Shown: positions 47,700 to 57,060 of the stretch, one piece after another
Layout of the letters: each line of letters starts with the position of its first letter
Numbering within the stretch: the stretch's first letter is position 1
NCBI RefSeq assembly: GCF_036322625.1
Contig: NZ_AP027266.1
Span: 1,367,001 to 1,431,000, forward strand
Length of the DNA stretch: 64,000 bases
DNA from: Roseicyclus marinus
Lineage (GTDB): Bacteria; Pseudomonadota; Alphaproteobacteria; Rhodobacterales; Rhodobacteraceae
Reading direction: 5' to 3'
The notes under the pieces: generated by a model
What the model saw: only the letters and a program-made list of their open reading frames with translations
Databases searched by the model: none
What the model was told of the DNA's origin: nothing
Made by a program: the position numbers and the translations under genes

Positions 47700-47801
47700 G
47701 CGCGACGGGGTTTGCCTGTTCCGAAGAGAAAGACGGTCAGAGCGCGCAGATGCTGGCAGACCGCGGATAGGGAACCGTTGGGCTAACAAGGGGCAGCCGA
47801 C

Positions 47802-50800
47802 ATGAAAATCGAACGCAGGTTCACGCGGGATGGCGCAGACGTCTACGCCGATCTGGACTTCACCACGACGACCTCCGAAATCCGCAACCCGGACGGCACG
47901 GTAGTGTTCAAGCTCGACAATGTCGAAGTGCCCGCAGGCTGGAGCCAGGTCGCATCCGACGTGATCGCGCAGAAATATTTCCGCAAGGCGGGCGTGCCGG
48001 CACGGCTAAAGCCGGTCAAGGAAAAGGGCGTTCCCGAATTCCTGTGGCGGCAGGTGGCCGACGAGGAGGCGTTGGAGACGCTGCCCGAAGAGGCGCGCTA
48101 TGTCGGCGAGACCTCGGCCAAGCAGGTGTTCCGCCGTCTGGCGGGCGCATGGGCCTATTGGGGCTGGAAGGGCGGCTATTTCACCGCCGAGAGCGATGCC
48201 CGCGCCTATTTCGAGGAAATGCAGCTGATGCTGGCGCGCCAGATGGCCGCGCCCAACAGCCCGCAGTGGTTCAACACCGGCCTGCACTGGGCCTATGGCA
48301 TCGACGGCCCGAGCCAGGGGCATTTCTATGTCGACTGGAAGACCGGCAAGCTGACCAAGTCGTCGAGCGCCTATGAGCATCCGCAGCCGCATGCCTGCTT
48401 CATCCAGTCCGTCGCGGACGACCTGGTGAACGAGGGCGGGATCATGGACCTGTGGGTCCGCGAGGCGCGTCTGTTCAAATACGGCTCGGGCACGGGCACC
48501 AATTTCAGCCACCTGCGTGGCGAAGGCGAGAAACTGTCGGGCGGCGGCAAGTCGAGCGGTTTGATGGGCTTCCTCAAGATCGGTGACCGGGCGGCGGGCG
48601 CGATCAAGTCGGGCGGCACCACGCGCCGCGCGGCCAAGATGGTGATCGTGGATGCAGACCACCCCGATATCGAAGCCTTCATCGACTGGAAGGTGATCGA
48701 GGAGCAGAAGGTGGCAAGCCTTGTCGCGGGCTCCAAGACGCATGAGAAGATGCTGAACGCGATCTTTGCCGCGATCGGGGCCTGGGACGGCGCGATCGAG
48801 GATGCGGTCGATCCGGCCAAGAACGAGGGCCTGAAAAAGGCGATCCGGGCCGCGAAATCGGCCGCGATCCCCGAGACCTACATCAAGCGCGTGCTGGATT
48901 ACGCCAAGCAGGGCTACACCGGCATCGAATTCCCCACCTATGACACCGATTGGGACAGCGAGGCCTATTCCAGCGTCTCGGGCCAGAATTCCAACAACTC
49001 GATCCGCGTCACCGATGCCTTCCTCAAGGCGGTCGAGGAGGATGCAGATTGGAACCTCGTGAACCGGGTCGGCGGCAAGGTTGCCAAGACGATCAAGGCG
49101 CGCGAGCTGTGGGAAAAGGTCGGCCATGCGGCATGGGCCTGTGCCGATCCGGGCATCCAGTTCCATGACACGGTCAATGCCTGGCACACCTGCCCCGAGG
49201 ATGGGGCGATCCGCGGCTCGAACCCGTGCTCGGAATACATGTTCCTCGACGACACGGCCTGCAACCTGGCGTCGATGAACCTGCTGACCTTCTATGCGGG
49301 CGGCAAGTTCGATGCGGAAAGCTACATCCACGCCTGCCGTCTGTGGACGCTGACGCTGGAAGTGAGCGTGATGATGGCGCAGTTCCCGTCCAAGGAGATC
49401 GCGCAACGCTCGTATGATTTCCGCACGCTGGGTCTGGGCTATGCCAATATCGGTGGCCTGTTGATGAACATGGGTCTCGGCTATGACAGCCCCGAGGGCC
49501 GCGCGATGTGCGGGGCGCTGACGGCGATCATGACCGGCGTGTCCTATGCGACGAGCGCGGAGATCGCGTCGGAACTGGGCGCTTTCCCCGGCTTTGCCAA
49601 GAACCGCGAGCACATGCTGCGCGTCATCCGCAACCACCGCGCCGCCGCCCATGGCAAGACCGACGGCTACGAGGGGGTCAACGTGAACCCGGTGGCGCTC
49701 GACCATGCCAATTGCCCCGACCGGACGCTGGTGGCGCTGGCCAAGCAGGCCTGGGACGAGGCGCTGGCCCTGGGTGAAAAGCACGGCTACCGCAATGCGC
49801 AGGCGACCGTGATCGCACCGACCGGCACCATCGGTCTGGTGATGGATTGCGACACGACCGGCATCGAGCCCGATTTCGCGCTGGTGAAGTTCAAGAAACT
49901 GGCCGGTGGCGGCTATTTCAAGATCATCAACCAGTCGGTTCCGGGTGCGCTGGAGACGCTGGGCTACAGCTCGAGCCAGATCGAAGAGATCGTCGCCTAT
50001 GCCGTGGGCCATGGCACGCTGGGCCAGGCACCGGGGATCAACCATACCTCGTTGATCGGGCACGGGTTCGGCCGGGCCGAGCTGGAGAAGATCGAAGCGG
50101 CGCTGCCGTCGGCCTTCGACATCCGGTTCGTGTTCAACCAGTGGACGCTGGGGGCGGAATTCTGCACCAAGACGCTGGGCATTCCGGCCGAAAAGCTGAA
50201 CGACCCGACCTTTGACATGCTGCGTCACCTGGGCTTCACCAAGGCCGAGATCGACGCTGCCAACGACCATGTCTGCGGGACCATGACGCTGGAAGGCGCG
50301 CCCTTCCTCAAGACGGAACATTACCACGTCTTTGACTGCGCCAACCCCTGCGGCAAGAAGGGCAAGCGCTACCTGGGTGTCGACGCGCATATCTACATGA
50401 TGGCGGCGGCGCAGAGCTTCATCTCGGGGGCGATCTCCAAGACGATCAACATGCCCAATTCCGCGACCATCGAGGATTGCCAGAAGGCTTACGAGCTGTC
50501 CTGGTCCTTGGGCGTGAAGGCCAATGCGCTCTACCGTGACGGCTCCAAGCTGTCGCAGCCGCTGGCATCGGCGCTGGTCGAGGATGACGAGGAGGCGCAG
50601 GAGGTGCTGGAGAATGGCACCACCATGGAAAAGGCGCAGGTCATCGCCGAGAAGATCGTCGAGAAGATCGTCGTCAAGGAAGTGATCAAGGCGCATCGCG
50701 AAAAGATGCCCGACCGCCGCAAGGGCTATACCCAGAAGGCGATCGTGGGCGGCCACAAGGTCTATCTGCGGACGGGTGAATACTCGGACGGGTCGCTGGG

Positions 50801-51473
50801 CGAGATCTTCATCGACATGCACAAGGAAGGTGCCGGGTTCCGGGCGATGATGAACAATTTCGCCATCGCGGTGTCGGTCGGTCTTCAGTACGGCGTGCCG
50901 CTGGAGGAATTCGTGGATGCCTTCACCTTCACCAAGTTCGAACCGAGCGGGATGGTGCAGGGCAACGACTCGATCAAGAACGCGACCTCGATCCTCGACT
51001 ACATCTTCCGCGAGCTGGCTGTCAGCTACCTGGACCGCACCGATCTGGCGCATGTGGCCCCGCAGGGCACGAGCTTTGACGATGTGGGCCGGGGCGCCGA
51101 GGAAGGCGTGTCGAACATCCGCGAGGTTCCCGAAAGCCGGGGGTCGACGCCGATCGAAGTGCTCAAGCAGGTCGCATCGACCGGTTATCTGCGCAAGCGC
51201 GCACCGCAGGAATTGCTGGTGTTCCAGGGCGGGGCCGATCCGGTCGCGACGCTGGAGACGCTGATACCAGAGGTGCGGGGCGGGGGCACGATTGCCGCGG
51301 TCGCCACGACCACGGCGGTGACCACCGGCACGGTCAGCATGGATGCGGCGACGCGGGCCAAGATGCAGGGCTACGAGGGCGAGGCCTGCGGCGAATGCGG
51401 CAACTACACGCTGGTCCGCAACGGCACCTGCATGAAGTGCAACACCTGCGGCGGCACGAGCGGCTGCAGCTGA
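47802..51473 (+). CDS. nrdJ: Vitamin B12-dependent (class II) ribonucleotide reductase
   Basis: NrdJ reduces ribonucleotides to deoxyribonucleotides using adenosylcobalamin, with or without oxygen. The 1223-residue protein is of the long alphaproteobacterial type. Active-site elements include [21 protein letters not shown] and the radical-handling [11 protein letters not shown] region, with VIAPTGTIG and [13 protein letters not shown] further on. A C-terminal Cys-rich tail ([23 protein letters not shown], then SGCS) binds zinc and carries the redox cysteines. ATG 47802 has AAGGGG about 9 bases upstream. NrdR-type boxes and stem-loops precede it, and a strong terminator follows. Confidence 0.97.
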   Translation: MKIERRFTRDGADVYADLDFTTTTSEIRNPDGTVVFKLDNVEVPAGWSQVASDVIAQKYFRKAGVPARLKPVKEKGVPEFLWRQVADEEALETLPEEARYVGETSAKQVFRRLAGAWAYWGWKGGYFTAESDARAYFEEMQLMLARQMAAPNSPQWFNTGLHWAYGIDGPSQGHFYVDWKTGKLTKSSSAYEHPQPHACFIQSVADDLVNEGGIMDLWVREARLFKYGSGTGTNFSHLRGEGEKLSGGGKSSGLMGFLKIGDRAAGAIKSGGTTRRAAKMVIVDADHPDIEAFIDWKVIEEQKVASLVAGSKTHEKMLNAIFAAIGAWDGAIEDAVDPAKNEGLKKAIRAAKSAAIPETYIKRVLDYAKQGYTGIEFPTYDTDWDSEAYSSVSGQNSNNSIRVTDAFLKAVEEDADWNLVNRVGGKVAKTIKARELWEKVGHAAWACADPGIQFHDTVNAWHTCPEDGAIRGSNPCSEYMFLDDTACNLASMNLLTFYAGGKFDAESYIHACRLWTLTLEVSVMMAQFPSKEIAQRSYDFRTLGLGYANIGGLLMNMGLGYDSPEGRAMCGALTAIMTGVSYATSAEIASELGAFPGFAKNREHMLRVIRNHRAAAHGKTDGYEGVNVNPVALDHANCPDRTLVALAKQAWDEALALGEKHGYRNAQATVIAPTGTIGLVMDCDTTGIEPDFALVKFKKLAGGGYFKIINQSVPGALETLGYSSSQIEEIVAYAVGHGTLGQAPGINHTSLIGHGFGRAELEKIEAALPSAFDIRFVFNQWTLGAEFCTKTLGIPAEKLNDPTFDMLRHLGFTKAEIDAANDHVCGTMTLEGAPFLKTEHYHVFDCANPCGKKGKRYLGVDAHIYMMAAAQSFISGAISKTINMPNSATIEDCQKAYELSWSLGVKANALYRDGSKLSQPLASALVEDDEEAQEVLENGTTMEKAQVIAEKIVEKIVVKEVIKAHREKMPDRRKGYTQKAIVGGHKVYLRTGEYSDGSLGEIFIDMHKEGAGFRAMMNNFAIAVSVGLQYGVPLEEFVDAFTFTKFEPSGMVQGNDSIKNATSILDYIFRELAVSYLDRTDLAHVAPQGTSFDDVGRGAEEGVSNIREVPESRGSTPIEVLKQVASTGYLRKRAPQELLVFQGGADPVATLETLIPEVRGGGTIAAVATTTAVTTGTVSMDAATRAKMQGYEGEACGECGNYTLVRNGTCMKCNTCGGTSGCS

Positions 51474-51610
51474 GCACAGCAGATCGGGCGCGCCCCTGTC
51501 CCATGCGGGCGCGTCTGACACACGGGGTGGGTGCGCTCGCCCCTGACGCGGATCAGGCCGCAGGCAGAAACTTCGGGCGGAATATCAGAGCCTGATACGC
51601 GAAACTTGAA

Positions 51611-51640
51611 CGGGGGGCCTTTGCCCCCCGCTTTTCTTTT
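51611..51640. terminator. Bidirectional intrinsic terminator
   Basis: CGGGGGGC (51611-51618) pairs with GCCCCCCG (51623-51630) around a CTTT loop, followed on the plus strand by CTTTTCTTTT. It lies between nrdJ and the convergent metallo-beta-lactamase gene, so it can end both transcripts, most clearly nrdJ. Confidence 0.92.
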
Positions 51641-51665
51641 GCATCAATGGGTTGTGGTGCAATCT

Positions 51666-52577
51666 TCAGGTTGCGGGGCGGAAGGCGAAGCCCTCGGACA
51701 GACGTTCCACCCGGCCGATGCCGCCATGGCCGCAATGGAAGCCCACGACCGCCATGTCATCCGCCGTGATCCGGTCGAACAGCGCAAGCCGCGTCTGGGC
51801 GGCCATGGCCGGATCCTGATCCGAGCCGGAGATCCATTGAGGACGGGCAAAGGCCACGTGGTCATTGCCGATCGCATCGCCCAGGATCATCGCCGCGCCA
51901 TCGACCGCGAAGGCCAGATGCCCCGGTGTATGGCCGGGGGTGAGGGCGGCGGTGACGCCGGGCAGAACCTCGTCCCCGTCGGCGATGCGGGTCATGCGAT
52001 CCGCGATCACCTCGAGCCGGCGCTGCGCGCCCACGGCAAAGGCCGCCCGTTCCGCGCCGATGCTGGCGACGGTGCCGTCATCCATCCAGTAGTCGAATTC
52101 GACCGCGCCCATCATGTGTTCGGCATCGGGAAAGAAGGGTTCGTCGAAATCGTCGAGCACGCCCCAGAGATGGTCGGGATGGCCATGGGTGAAGATGACA
52201 TGGGTGATGTCGAAGGGATCTATCCCTGCGGCCTCCAGCGCCTCGGGCAGGCGGCCCACACCGGGCTGGAAGGTAAGGCCCGAGCCCGCATCGAAGAGCG
52301 CGAGCGTGTCGCCCCGGCGCAGGAGCGTGACATTGCAGGGCGGGGTCAGCGCCGCGCCCCGGTCGATCCCGAAACCGGACAGGAGGGGGCCAAGCTCATC
52401 CTGCGGCATGGGGCCGAAGATGAAATCGGCGGGCAATTCGAGATTGCCGTCGCTGAGCGTGATCAGCTCGGCATCGCCCAGGGTGAGAATTGTCTGGCTC
52501 CAGCCGCGACGGGGCAGGGCGCTTGCGGCCAGAAGGGCCGTGCCGGTGGCCATGAGCTGGCGGCGTGTGATGTGCAT
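51666..52577 (-). CDS. Tat-exported MBL-fold metallohydrolase
   Basis: The 303-residue protein carries a Tat-type signal (ITRRQLMATGTALLAASALP) and a metallo-beta-lactamase fold with the zinc motif THGHPDHLWG (H-x-H-x-D-H), the later His in TPGHTPGHL, the metal-bridging Asp in ILGDAIG and the final His in GFHCGHGG. The second part resembles the lactonase/AiiA-like branch, but the substrate is not identifiable. The ATG complementary to 52575-52577 gives the Tat start; the frame is open a little further upstream. It is divergent from the membrane-protein gene. Confidence 0.87.
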   Translation of the reverse strand: MHITRRQLMATGTALLAASALPRRGWSQTILTLGDAELITLSDGNLELPADFIFGPMPQDELGPLLSGFGIDRGAALTPPCNVTLLRRGDTLALFDAGSGLTFQPGVGRLPEALEAAGIDPFDITHVIFTHGHPDHLWGVLDDFDEPFFPDAEHMMGAVEFDYWMDDGTVASIGAERAAFAVGAQRRLEVIADRMTRIADGDEVLPGVTAALTPGHTPGHLAFAVDGAAMILGDAIGNDHVAFARPQWISGSDQDPAMAAQTRLALFDRITADDMAVVGFHCGHGGIGRVERLSEGFAFRPAT

Positions 52578-52760
52578 GGTCTGGGTCTCCTCCCCGTTAC
52601 GGGGGGAGCCTAGCGCGGGCAACACATGCAGGAAAGCGGATATGTTGAGCTGTCATCGGCGGAAATCGGCGTCTTGTCGGTCGGTTCACCGAATCGATGC
52701 AGCTTTGCATCCCATGGTTGCATGATGGCGGCAGGGGCGCGGATGACCGGAGGGTGCGAC

Positions 52761-53285
52761 ATGCCGGGTGCAGGACAGATCGTGACGGGGGCGGCTTTGG
52801 TCGCGGCGGGCGCGCTGGCGGCCTTGTGGGTGCCGCAAGGGCTGCTGGGGGCCTTGGCGCTCTTGGCGCTTTTGCGGATCTGCTGGCTGGAGGACAATAT
52901 CGTCTCGGACCTGTTCGGGCGGGACCGGCCGCCGCCGGGCTATCGCAACGCCGCTGATCTGCGCCGCGTGCTGGTGCTGCGCCTGTTGGGGATATGGCCC
53001 AAGGCCGAGGCGGAGGTTTCGGCGCACCTGGTCGCCACGGCCATGCGGACGGAGGCGCAGGTCTGGGGCTGCCTGCTGATCGCGATGGCGGCGGGTCTTG
53101 TGGCGCAACACGGTGTTTTCGGGAGCGCGATGAACCTGTGCCTTGCTGCCGTGCTGTTCGGTCTGGCGCTCAGGCGGGCGGACAGGCTGGCGCTGTCGCT
53201 GGGCCATTGCGAGGCGGGGCGCGCGCTGCCCGATCATCTGCTGGTCCCCGCGCGCCGCCGGTTGCTGGCGGAGCGCAAGCGTTAG
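52761..53285 (+). CDS. Hypothetical membrane protein
   Basis: I do not recognise this 174-residue protein. It has a hydrophobic N-terminal pair (GAALVAAGALAALWVPQGLLGALALLALLRICWLE), a basic loop (LFGRDRPPPGYRNAADLRRVLVLRLLGIWPKAE) and two further hydrophobic stretches (VWGCLLIAMAAGLVAQHGVFG and MNLCLAAVLFGLALRR), ending in a basic tail. The start at ATG 52761 is decided by GGAGGG 6 bases upstream; several upstream in-frame ATGs lack one. Its TAG stop is the first bases of the RIME-like element at 53282. Confidence 0.6.
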   Translation: MPGAGQIVTGAALVAAGALAALWVPQGLLGALALLALLRICWLEDNIVSDLFGRDRPPPGYRNAADLRRVLVLRLLGIWPKAEAEVSAHLVATAMRTEAQVWGCLLIAMAAGLVAQHGVFGSAMNLCLAAVLFGLALRRADRLALSLGHCEAGRALPDHLLVPARRRLLAERKR

Positions 53286-53389
53286 AGCGCGTCGCGCTCA
53301 TTCGCATTCACGCACCGCTCTCCAACCTTTTGATTTCGCATGTCCGGGGAGCGCAAAACCGGTTCCCACTTTTGCGCGACATGCTCTAA
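53282..53389. repeat. RIME-like intergenic mosaic element
   Basis: This 108-bp element begins TTAGAGCGCGTCGCGCTC and ends GCGACATGCTCTAA, so its termini TTAGAGC/GCTCTAA are inverted repeats. Inside is GCGCAAAA-ccggttccca-cTTTTGCGC. The ACCGGTTCCCACTTTTGCGCGACATGCTCTA end is the form seen in RIME-type elements of Rhizobiales and relatives. Both flanking convergent genes end with TAG codons lying in its two ends. Confidence 0.8.
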
Positions 53390-55500
53390 TCAGCCGAGGT
53401 GGTGATCACGGGCTTCATGCGGGCAAGGATGTCATCGGCGAGATGGCATTTGATCTGATGCCCCTCGGCCAGGGTGCGGGTGGGGGGCACCGTGGTTTCG
53501 CAGAGATTTCCCGGCACGTCGGATTTCCAACGGCACCGGGTCTGGAACGGACAGCCGGGCGGCGGGTTCATGGCCGAGGGAATATCGCCCTCGAGCACAA
53601 TATGCTGTTTCTGGACGGAGGTGTCGGCGATGGGGACAGCCGACAAGAGCGCCTCGGTATAGGGGTGATAGGGGGGGCTGAAGACCTGATCGGTGGTGCC
53701 GATCTCGACCACATGGCCCAGATACATCACCATCACCCGGTCGCTGAGATAGCGCACGATGCTCAGATCGTGGGAGATGAAGAGAAGCGTTGTCTTCTCG
53801 CGGCGCTGGATTTCCATCAGGAGGTCGGTGACGGCGGCCTGCACCGACACGTCGAGCGCGGAGACCGGTTCATCGGCCACCACGATGCGCGCACCGCCCG
53901 CAAAGGCCCGCGCGATGCCGACGCGCTGTTTCTGTCCGCCCGAGAGCTGGCGCGGCATGCGGTCGGCAAAGGCGCGGGGCAGTTTCACGAGATCGAGCAG
54001 GTCGAGCATCCGCGCCCGCCTGTCCGCGTCACTGTCGCCCACGCCGAAGATTTCGAGCGCGCGGATGATCTGGCGGCCCACGGTCATGGAGGGGTTGAGC
54101 GTGTCGAAAGGGTTCTGGAACACCATCTGGATCGAGGAGATCGTGCGCGTATCGCGCTTTTCGATCGGGATCTGTTCGATCGCGCGATTGTCGAGAAAAA
54201 CACTCCCCTCGGTCGCGGTCTCGAGCCCCATCAGGACCTTGGCGAGGGTGGATTTCCCGCAGCCGCTTTCGCCCACGATGGCGAGCGTTTCGCTTTCGCG
54301 GGCCTCGAAGCTGAGGGTTTCATTGGCCTTGACCACGCGCGTCTCGCCGCCGCCGAACATGGAATTGGCCGCGACCTCGTAGTATTTGCGCAGGTTCTCG
54401 ACGCGCAGCACCACGTCGCCGGCCTGCGATTTCTCGGTGCTGTCGCCGGCCGTGATCGGCGCGTCCCAGTCGATCTCGGCATGGCGCAGGCAGCGGGTGG
54501 CGTGGCGGTCGCCCTGATCGAGATCGGCCATGGGGATATCGGTGCCGTCGCACCGGCCCGATTGGAAATAGTCGCAGCGGGGACCGAAATTGCAGCCCTG
54601 CGGGCGTTCATGGGGCAGGGGGAAATTGCCGGGGATCGCCACGAGCGGGCGCGAGGTCTTGTCGGCACCGGGCAGGGGGATCGAGCGGAAGAGCGCCTGC
54701 GTATAGGGGTGGCGCATCTGGTCGAAGACATCGGTGATGGCGCCGGTTTCCACCGCCTCGCCGGAATACATCACGCAGATCCGGTCGCAGGTTTCCAGCA
54801 CCAGACCCAGGTTGTGGCTGATGAAGAGCATCGAGGTGCCGTATTTCCGGCCCAGATCCTTGACCAGATCGACCACGGCCGCCTCGACCGTCACATCGAG
54901 CGCGGTGGTGGGTTCGTCGAGGATCAGGAGCGAGGGTTTCGACATCAGCGCCATGGCGATGACGATGCGCTGCTGCTGGCCGCCCGAGAGCTGGTGGGGA
55001 TAGCTGCGCAGCATCCGTTCGGGATCGGGCAGGCGGACATCGGTCACGACCTCGAGGGCGCGTTTGCGGGCCTCTTCGCGGGAAATGCCCTCGTGGATCA
55101 TGGGCACTTCCATCAGCTGTTCGCCGATGCGCATGGCCGGGTTCAGCGAGGCCATGGGTTCCTGGTAGATCATCGCGATCTCGCGGCCGCGGATGGCGCG
55201 CAATTCCTGCGGCGACAAGGTGTTGAGGTCGCGGCCCTTGTACTTGATCGAGCCGCCGACGATGCGCCCGTTGACGCCGAGATCCTGCATCACGCCAAGC
55301 GCCACCGTGGATTTGCCGCAACCGCTTTCGCCCACCAGACCCATCGCCTCGCCCGGCATGACGGTGCAGGAAAAATCCATCACCGCGGGGATTTCGCGCA
55401 GCCGCGTGAAGAAGGAGATCGAGAGGTTCTCGATCTCGAGGATCGGGCCGTCATAGGCCTCGGGCAGGAGGGCGCTGGCGTCGGGGGCTTGGTCGAGCAT
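53386..55500 (-). CDS. Peptide-type ABC transporter, fused two-domain ATPase
   Basis: The 704-residue protein is a DppD-DppF-type fusion: two ABC ATPases in one chain, each with Walker A GESGCGKST, signature LSGGQ (LSGGQQQR, LSGGQKQR) and Walker B (LLILDEPTTALD, IVVADEPVSALD), and each followed by an oligopeptide/dipeptide C-terminal domain with a CNFGPRC- or CPFQTRC-type Cys motif. It energises uptake of peptides or similar solutes. The start complementary to 55498-55500 is chosen because AAGGAG sits 7 bases upstream; the earlier ATG two codons away is too close to it. Its TAG stop lies within the RIME-like element. It is last in the transporter operon. Confidence 0.92.
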   Translation of the reverse strand: MLDQAPDASALLPEAYDGPILEIENLSISFFTRLREIPAVMDFSCTVMPGEAMGLVGESGCGKSTVALGVMQDLGVNGRIVGGSIKYKGRDLNTLSPQELRAIRGREIAMIYQEPMASLNPAMRIGEQLMEVPMIHEGISREEARKRALEVVTDVRLPDPERMLRSYPHQLSGGQQQRIVIAMALMSKPSLLILDEPTTALDVTVEAAVVDLVKDLGRKYGTSMLFISHNLGLVLETCDRICVMYSGEAVETGAITDVFDQMRHPYTQALFRSIPLPGADKTSRPLVAIPGNFPLPHERPQGCNFGPRCDYFQSGRCDGTDIPMADLDQGDRHATRCLRHAEIDWDAPITAGDSTEKSQAGDVVLRVENLRKYYEVAANSMFGGGETRVVKANETLSFEARESETLAIVGESGCGKSTLAKVLMGLETATEGSVFLDNRAIEQIPIEKRDTRTISSIQMVFQNPFDTLNPSMTVGRQIIRALEIFGVGDSDADRRARMLDLLDLVKLPRAFADRMPRQLSGGQKQRVGIARAFAGGARIVVADEPVSALDVSVQAAVTDLLMEIQRREKTTLLFISHDLSIVRYLSDRVMVMYLGHVVEIGTTDQVFSPPYHPYTEALLSAVPIADTSVQKQHIVLEGDIPSAMNPPPGCPFQTRCRWKSDVPGNLCETTVPPTRTLAEGHQIKCHLADDILARMKPVITTSAD

Positions 55501-55526
55501 GCTCATGCTCCTTTCTGCGGGGGCGG

Positions 55527-55576
55527 GCAAATCTTCGTACGAAGATTTGCGGGTCGAATTTTCGTACGAAAATTCG
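55527..55576. repeat. Twin perfect palindromes centred on TTCGTACGAA
   Basis: A 24-bp perfect palindrome (55527-55550, left arm GCAAATCTTCGT) and a 22-bp perfect palindrome (55555-55576, left arm CGAATTTTCGT) lie 4 bp apart. They share the core TTCGTACGAA and are more AT-rich than the surroundings. They fill the gap between permease and ATPase genes inside the operon and look like copies of a mobile repeat. Confidence 0.85.
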
Positions 55577-55582
55577 GCATCG

Positions 55583-57046
55583 TCAGTCCTTCAGGCTTTC
55601 TTCGCGCAACCCGTCCGCCAAGAGGTTCAGGCCAAGAACAAGGCTCATGAGGGCAAGGGCAGGGGGAAGGGCGGGATGGGGATAGATCGTCAGGAGCCTG
55701 CGCCCCTCGTTGATGGTCGATCCCCAATCGGGGCTTTCGGGGCTGACGCCGAGGCCGAAAAAGCCCAGCGTTCCCAGAAGGATGGTGGTGTAGCCGATGC
55801 GCAGGCAGAAATCGACGATCAGGGGGCCACGCGCGTTGGGCAGCATTTCCCAGAGCATGATGTACCAAGGGCCCTCGCCGCGCGTCTGACCGGCGGCCAC
55901 GTAATCGCGCGTCTTGATGTCGAGCACGATGCCCCGGACGATCCGGAAGACGGTGGGCGAATTCACGAAGACGACCGAAACGAAGACGATCAGGAGATTG
56001 CCCGGAACGTCGAAAAGATCGAGCATCTCGGGCCAGAGCCGGAAGAGACGCGGCAGTTCCGGGTCCGACGGGTTCGAGATGAGCGAGAGATAGGCCACCC
56101 CGCCGACGATCACGGTCGCCCCCACCAAGAGGTTGCGGCGCGGCGGATCGGTGCGGAAGCGCGAGTTGAAGAGCACCACGAGAAAGACGATGGGAAAGAT
56201 GAACAGCACCATCGACAGGTAATTGGGAATTCCTGCGGCCACGATCTCGGGCGTGACGAGAAGGTAGAAGAGCAAGATCACCGGGAAGGCGAGGACGAGA
56301 TTGGCGAGGAAGGTGATGATCGTGTCGAGCTTGCCGCCGAAATAGCCCGCGGGCAGGCCCAGCGTGATGCCGACCATGAAGGCGAAGAGCGTGGCGAGCG
56401 GCGCGATCTTGAGCACCTCGAAGGCGCCGAAGATCATCCGGCTGAAGACATCGCGCCCAAGCGCATCTCCGCCCAGGAGATACCATGCGAATTGCCCTTC
56501 GGCGGGGTTGGGAAGGGGCGTGCCCGGCACCTCGTTGCGCATCCCCGAAACCACGCTGATCGGGCCGTGGGTGGCGATCATGCCCGAAAAGATCGCGGCA
56601 AAGACCCAGAACATCACGAGGGCAAGGCCGATCATCCCGATCGGGCTGTCGAAGAGTTTGCCGTAAAGGCCGAGCTTGCGCTTGAAGGCGATGGAGAGCG
56701 CGAAAAGGGCTGCAAGGGAAACCCAGACCGGGGTGAGGCGAGCTGCAACCCCGCCGATGATGCCCGCGTGCAGCGGATCGGCCAGGAGGATGCCACCAAG
56801 GATATAGCCCAGCACCCCCAGCGCGAAGACAAGCGTTGCGAATTTCATCGCGGCCACGGCGAGATCGACAGGGGTGCGGCGCAAGGTGAGCGTGCGATCG
56901 GCGTTCACCACCACCTCGCCCGGTCTGACGCCGACGAGGCTGAGCGCAAAATTGGCGACAAAGCCCGTGGCAAAGAGCGCCGCGGAAAGCGCGAGGATGG
57001 GGTTGAGGAAGGGGCCCAGATCACCCGACCATGTGAGCGGTTCCAT
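55583..57046 (-). CDS. Peptide-type ABC transporter permease (DppC-like, long N-terminal extension)
   Basis: The 487-residue inner-membrane permease has the DppC-type transport domain in its second half, with the EAA-like loop AAGQTRGEGPWYIMLWEMLPNARGPLIVD and the GVSPESPDWGSTINEGR signature. Usual DppC proteins are about 300 residues. Here an extra N-terminal region of about 130 residues with several hydrophobic segments (FATGFVANFALSLVGV, FATLVFALGVLGYILGGIL) precedes the usual start. An AGGAGGG ribosome site precedes the ATG complementary to 57044-57046. It follows the other permease gene by 14 bp. Confidence 0.88.
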   Translation of the reverse strand: MEPLTWSGDLGPFLNPILALSAALFATGFVANFALSLVGVRPGEVVVNADRTLTLRRTPVDLAVAAMKFATLVFALGVLGYILGGILLADPLHAGIIGGVAARLTPVWVSLAALFALSIAFKRKLGLYGKLFDSPIGMIGLALVMFWVFAAIFSGMIATHGPISVVSGMRNEVPGTPLPNPAEGQFAWYLLGGDALGRDVFSRMIFGAFEVLKIAPLATLFAFMVGITLGLPAGYFGGKLDTIITFLANLVLAFPVILLFYLLVTPEIVAAGIPNYLSMVLFIFPIVFLVVLFNSRFRTDPPRRNLLVGATVIVGGVAYLSLISNPSDPELPRLFRLWPEMLDLFDVPGNLLIVFVSVVFVNSPTVFRIVRGIVLDIKTRDYVAAGQTRGEGPWYIMLWEMLPNARGPLIVDFCLRIGYTTILLGTLGFFGLGVSPESPDWGSTINEGRRLLTIYPHPALPPALALMSLVLGLNLLADGLREESLKD

Positions 57047-57060
57047 GGTGCGTCCCTCCT

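Larger units (their letters stand above)
47245..47801. other. Regulatory spacer between tRNA-Pro and nrdJ
   Basis: No gene is supported in these 557 bp. The stretch is less GC-rich than its neighbours. It holds a perfect 14-bp palindrome CACAACATGTTGTG (47292-47305), two runs of eight A (around 47506-47513 and 47523-47530), TTGACC (47533-47538) as a possible -35 element directly after the second A-tract, the NrdR-type boxes at 47551-47597 and two hairpins at 47661-47699. I found no cobalamin riboswitch signature. Confidence 0.6.

Noticed and set aside
47245-47801. Cobalamin riboswitch before the B12-dependent nrdJ
   Set aside because: I looked for the B12-box and the GCC-rich core and did not find them. 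The hairpins present do not fit that fold. A covariance search would settle it.
48006-51521. 1171-codon open frame on the minus strand opposite nrdJ
   Set aside because: nrdJ is unambiguous. The antisense frame has repetitive His/Arg/Gln/Asp composition and no conserved motif.
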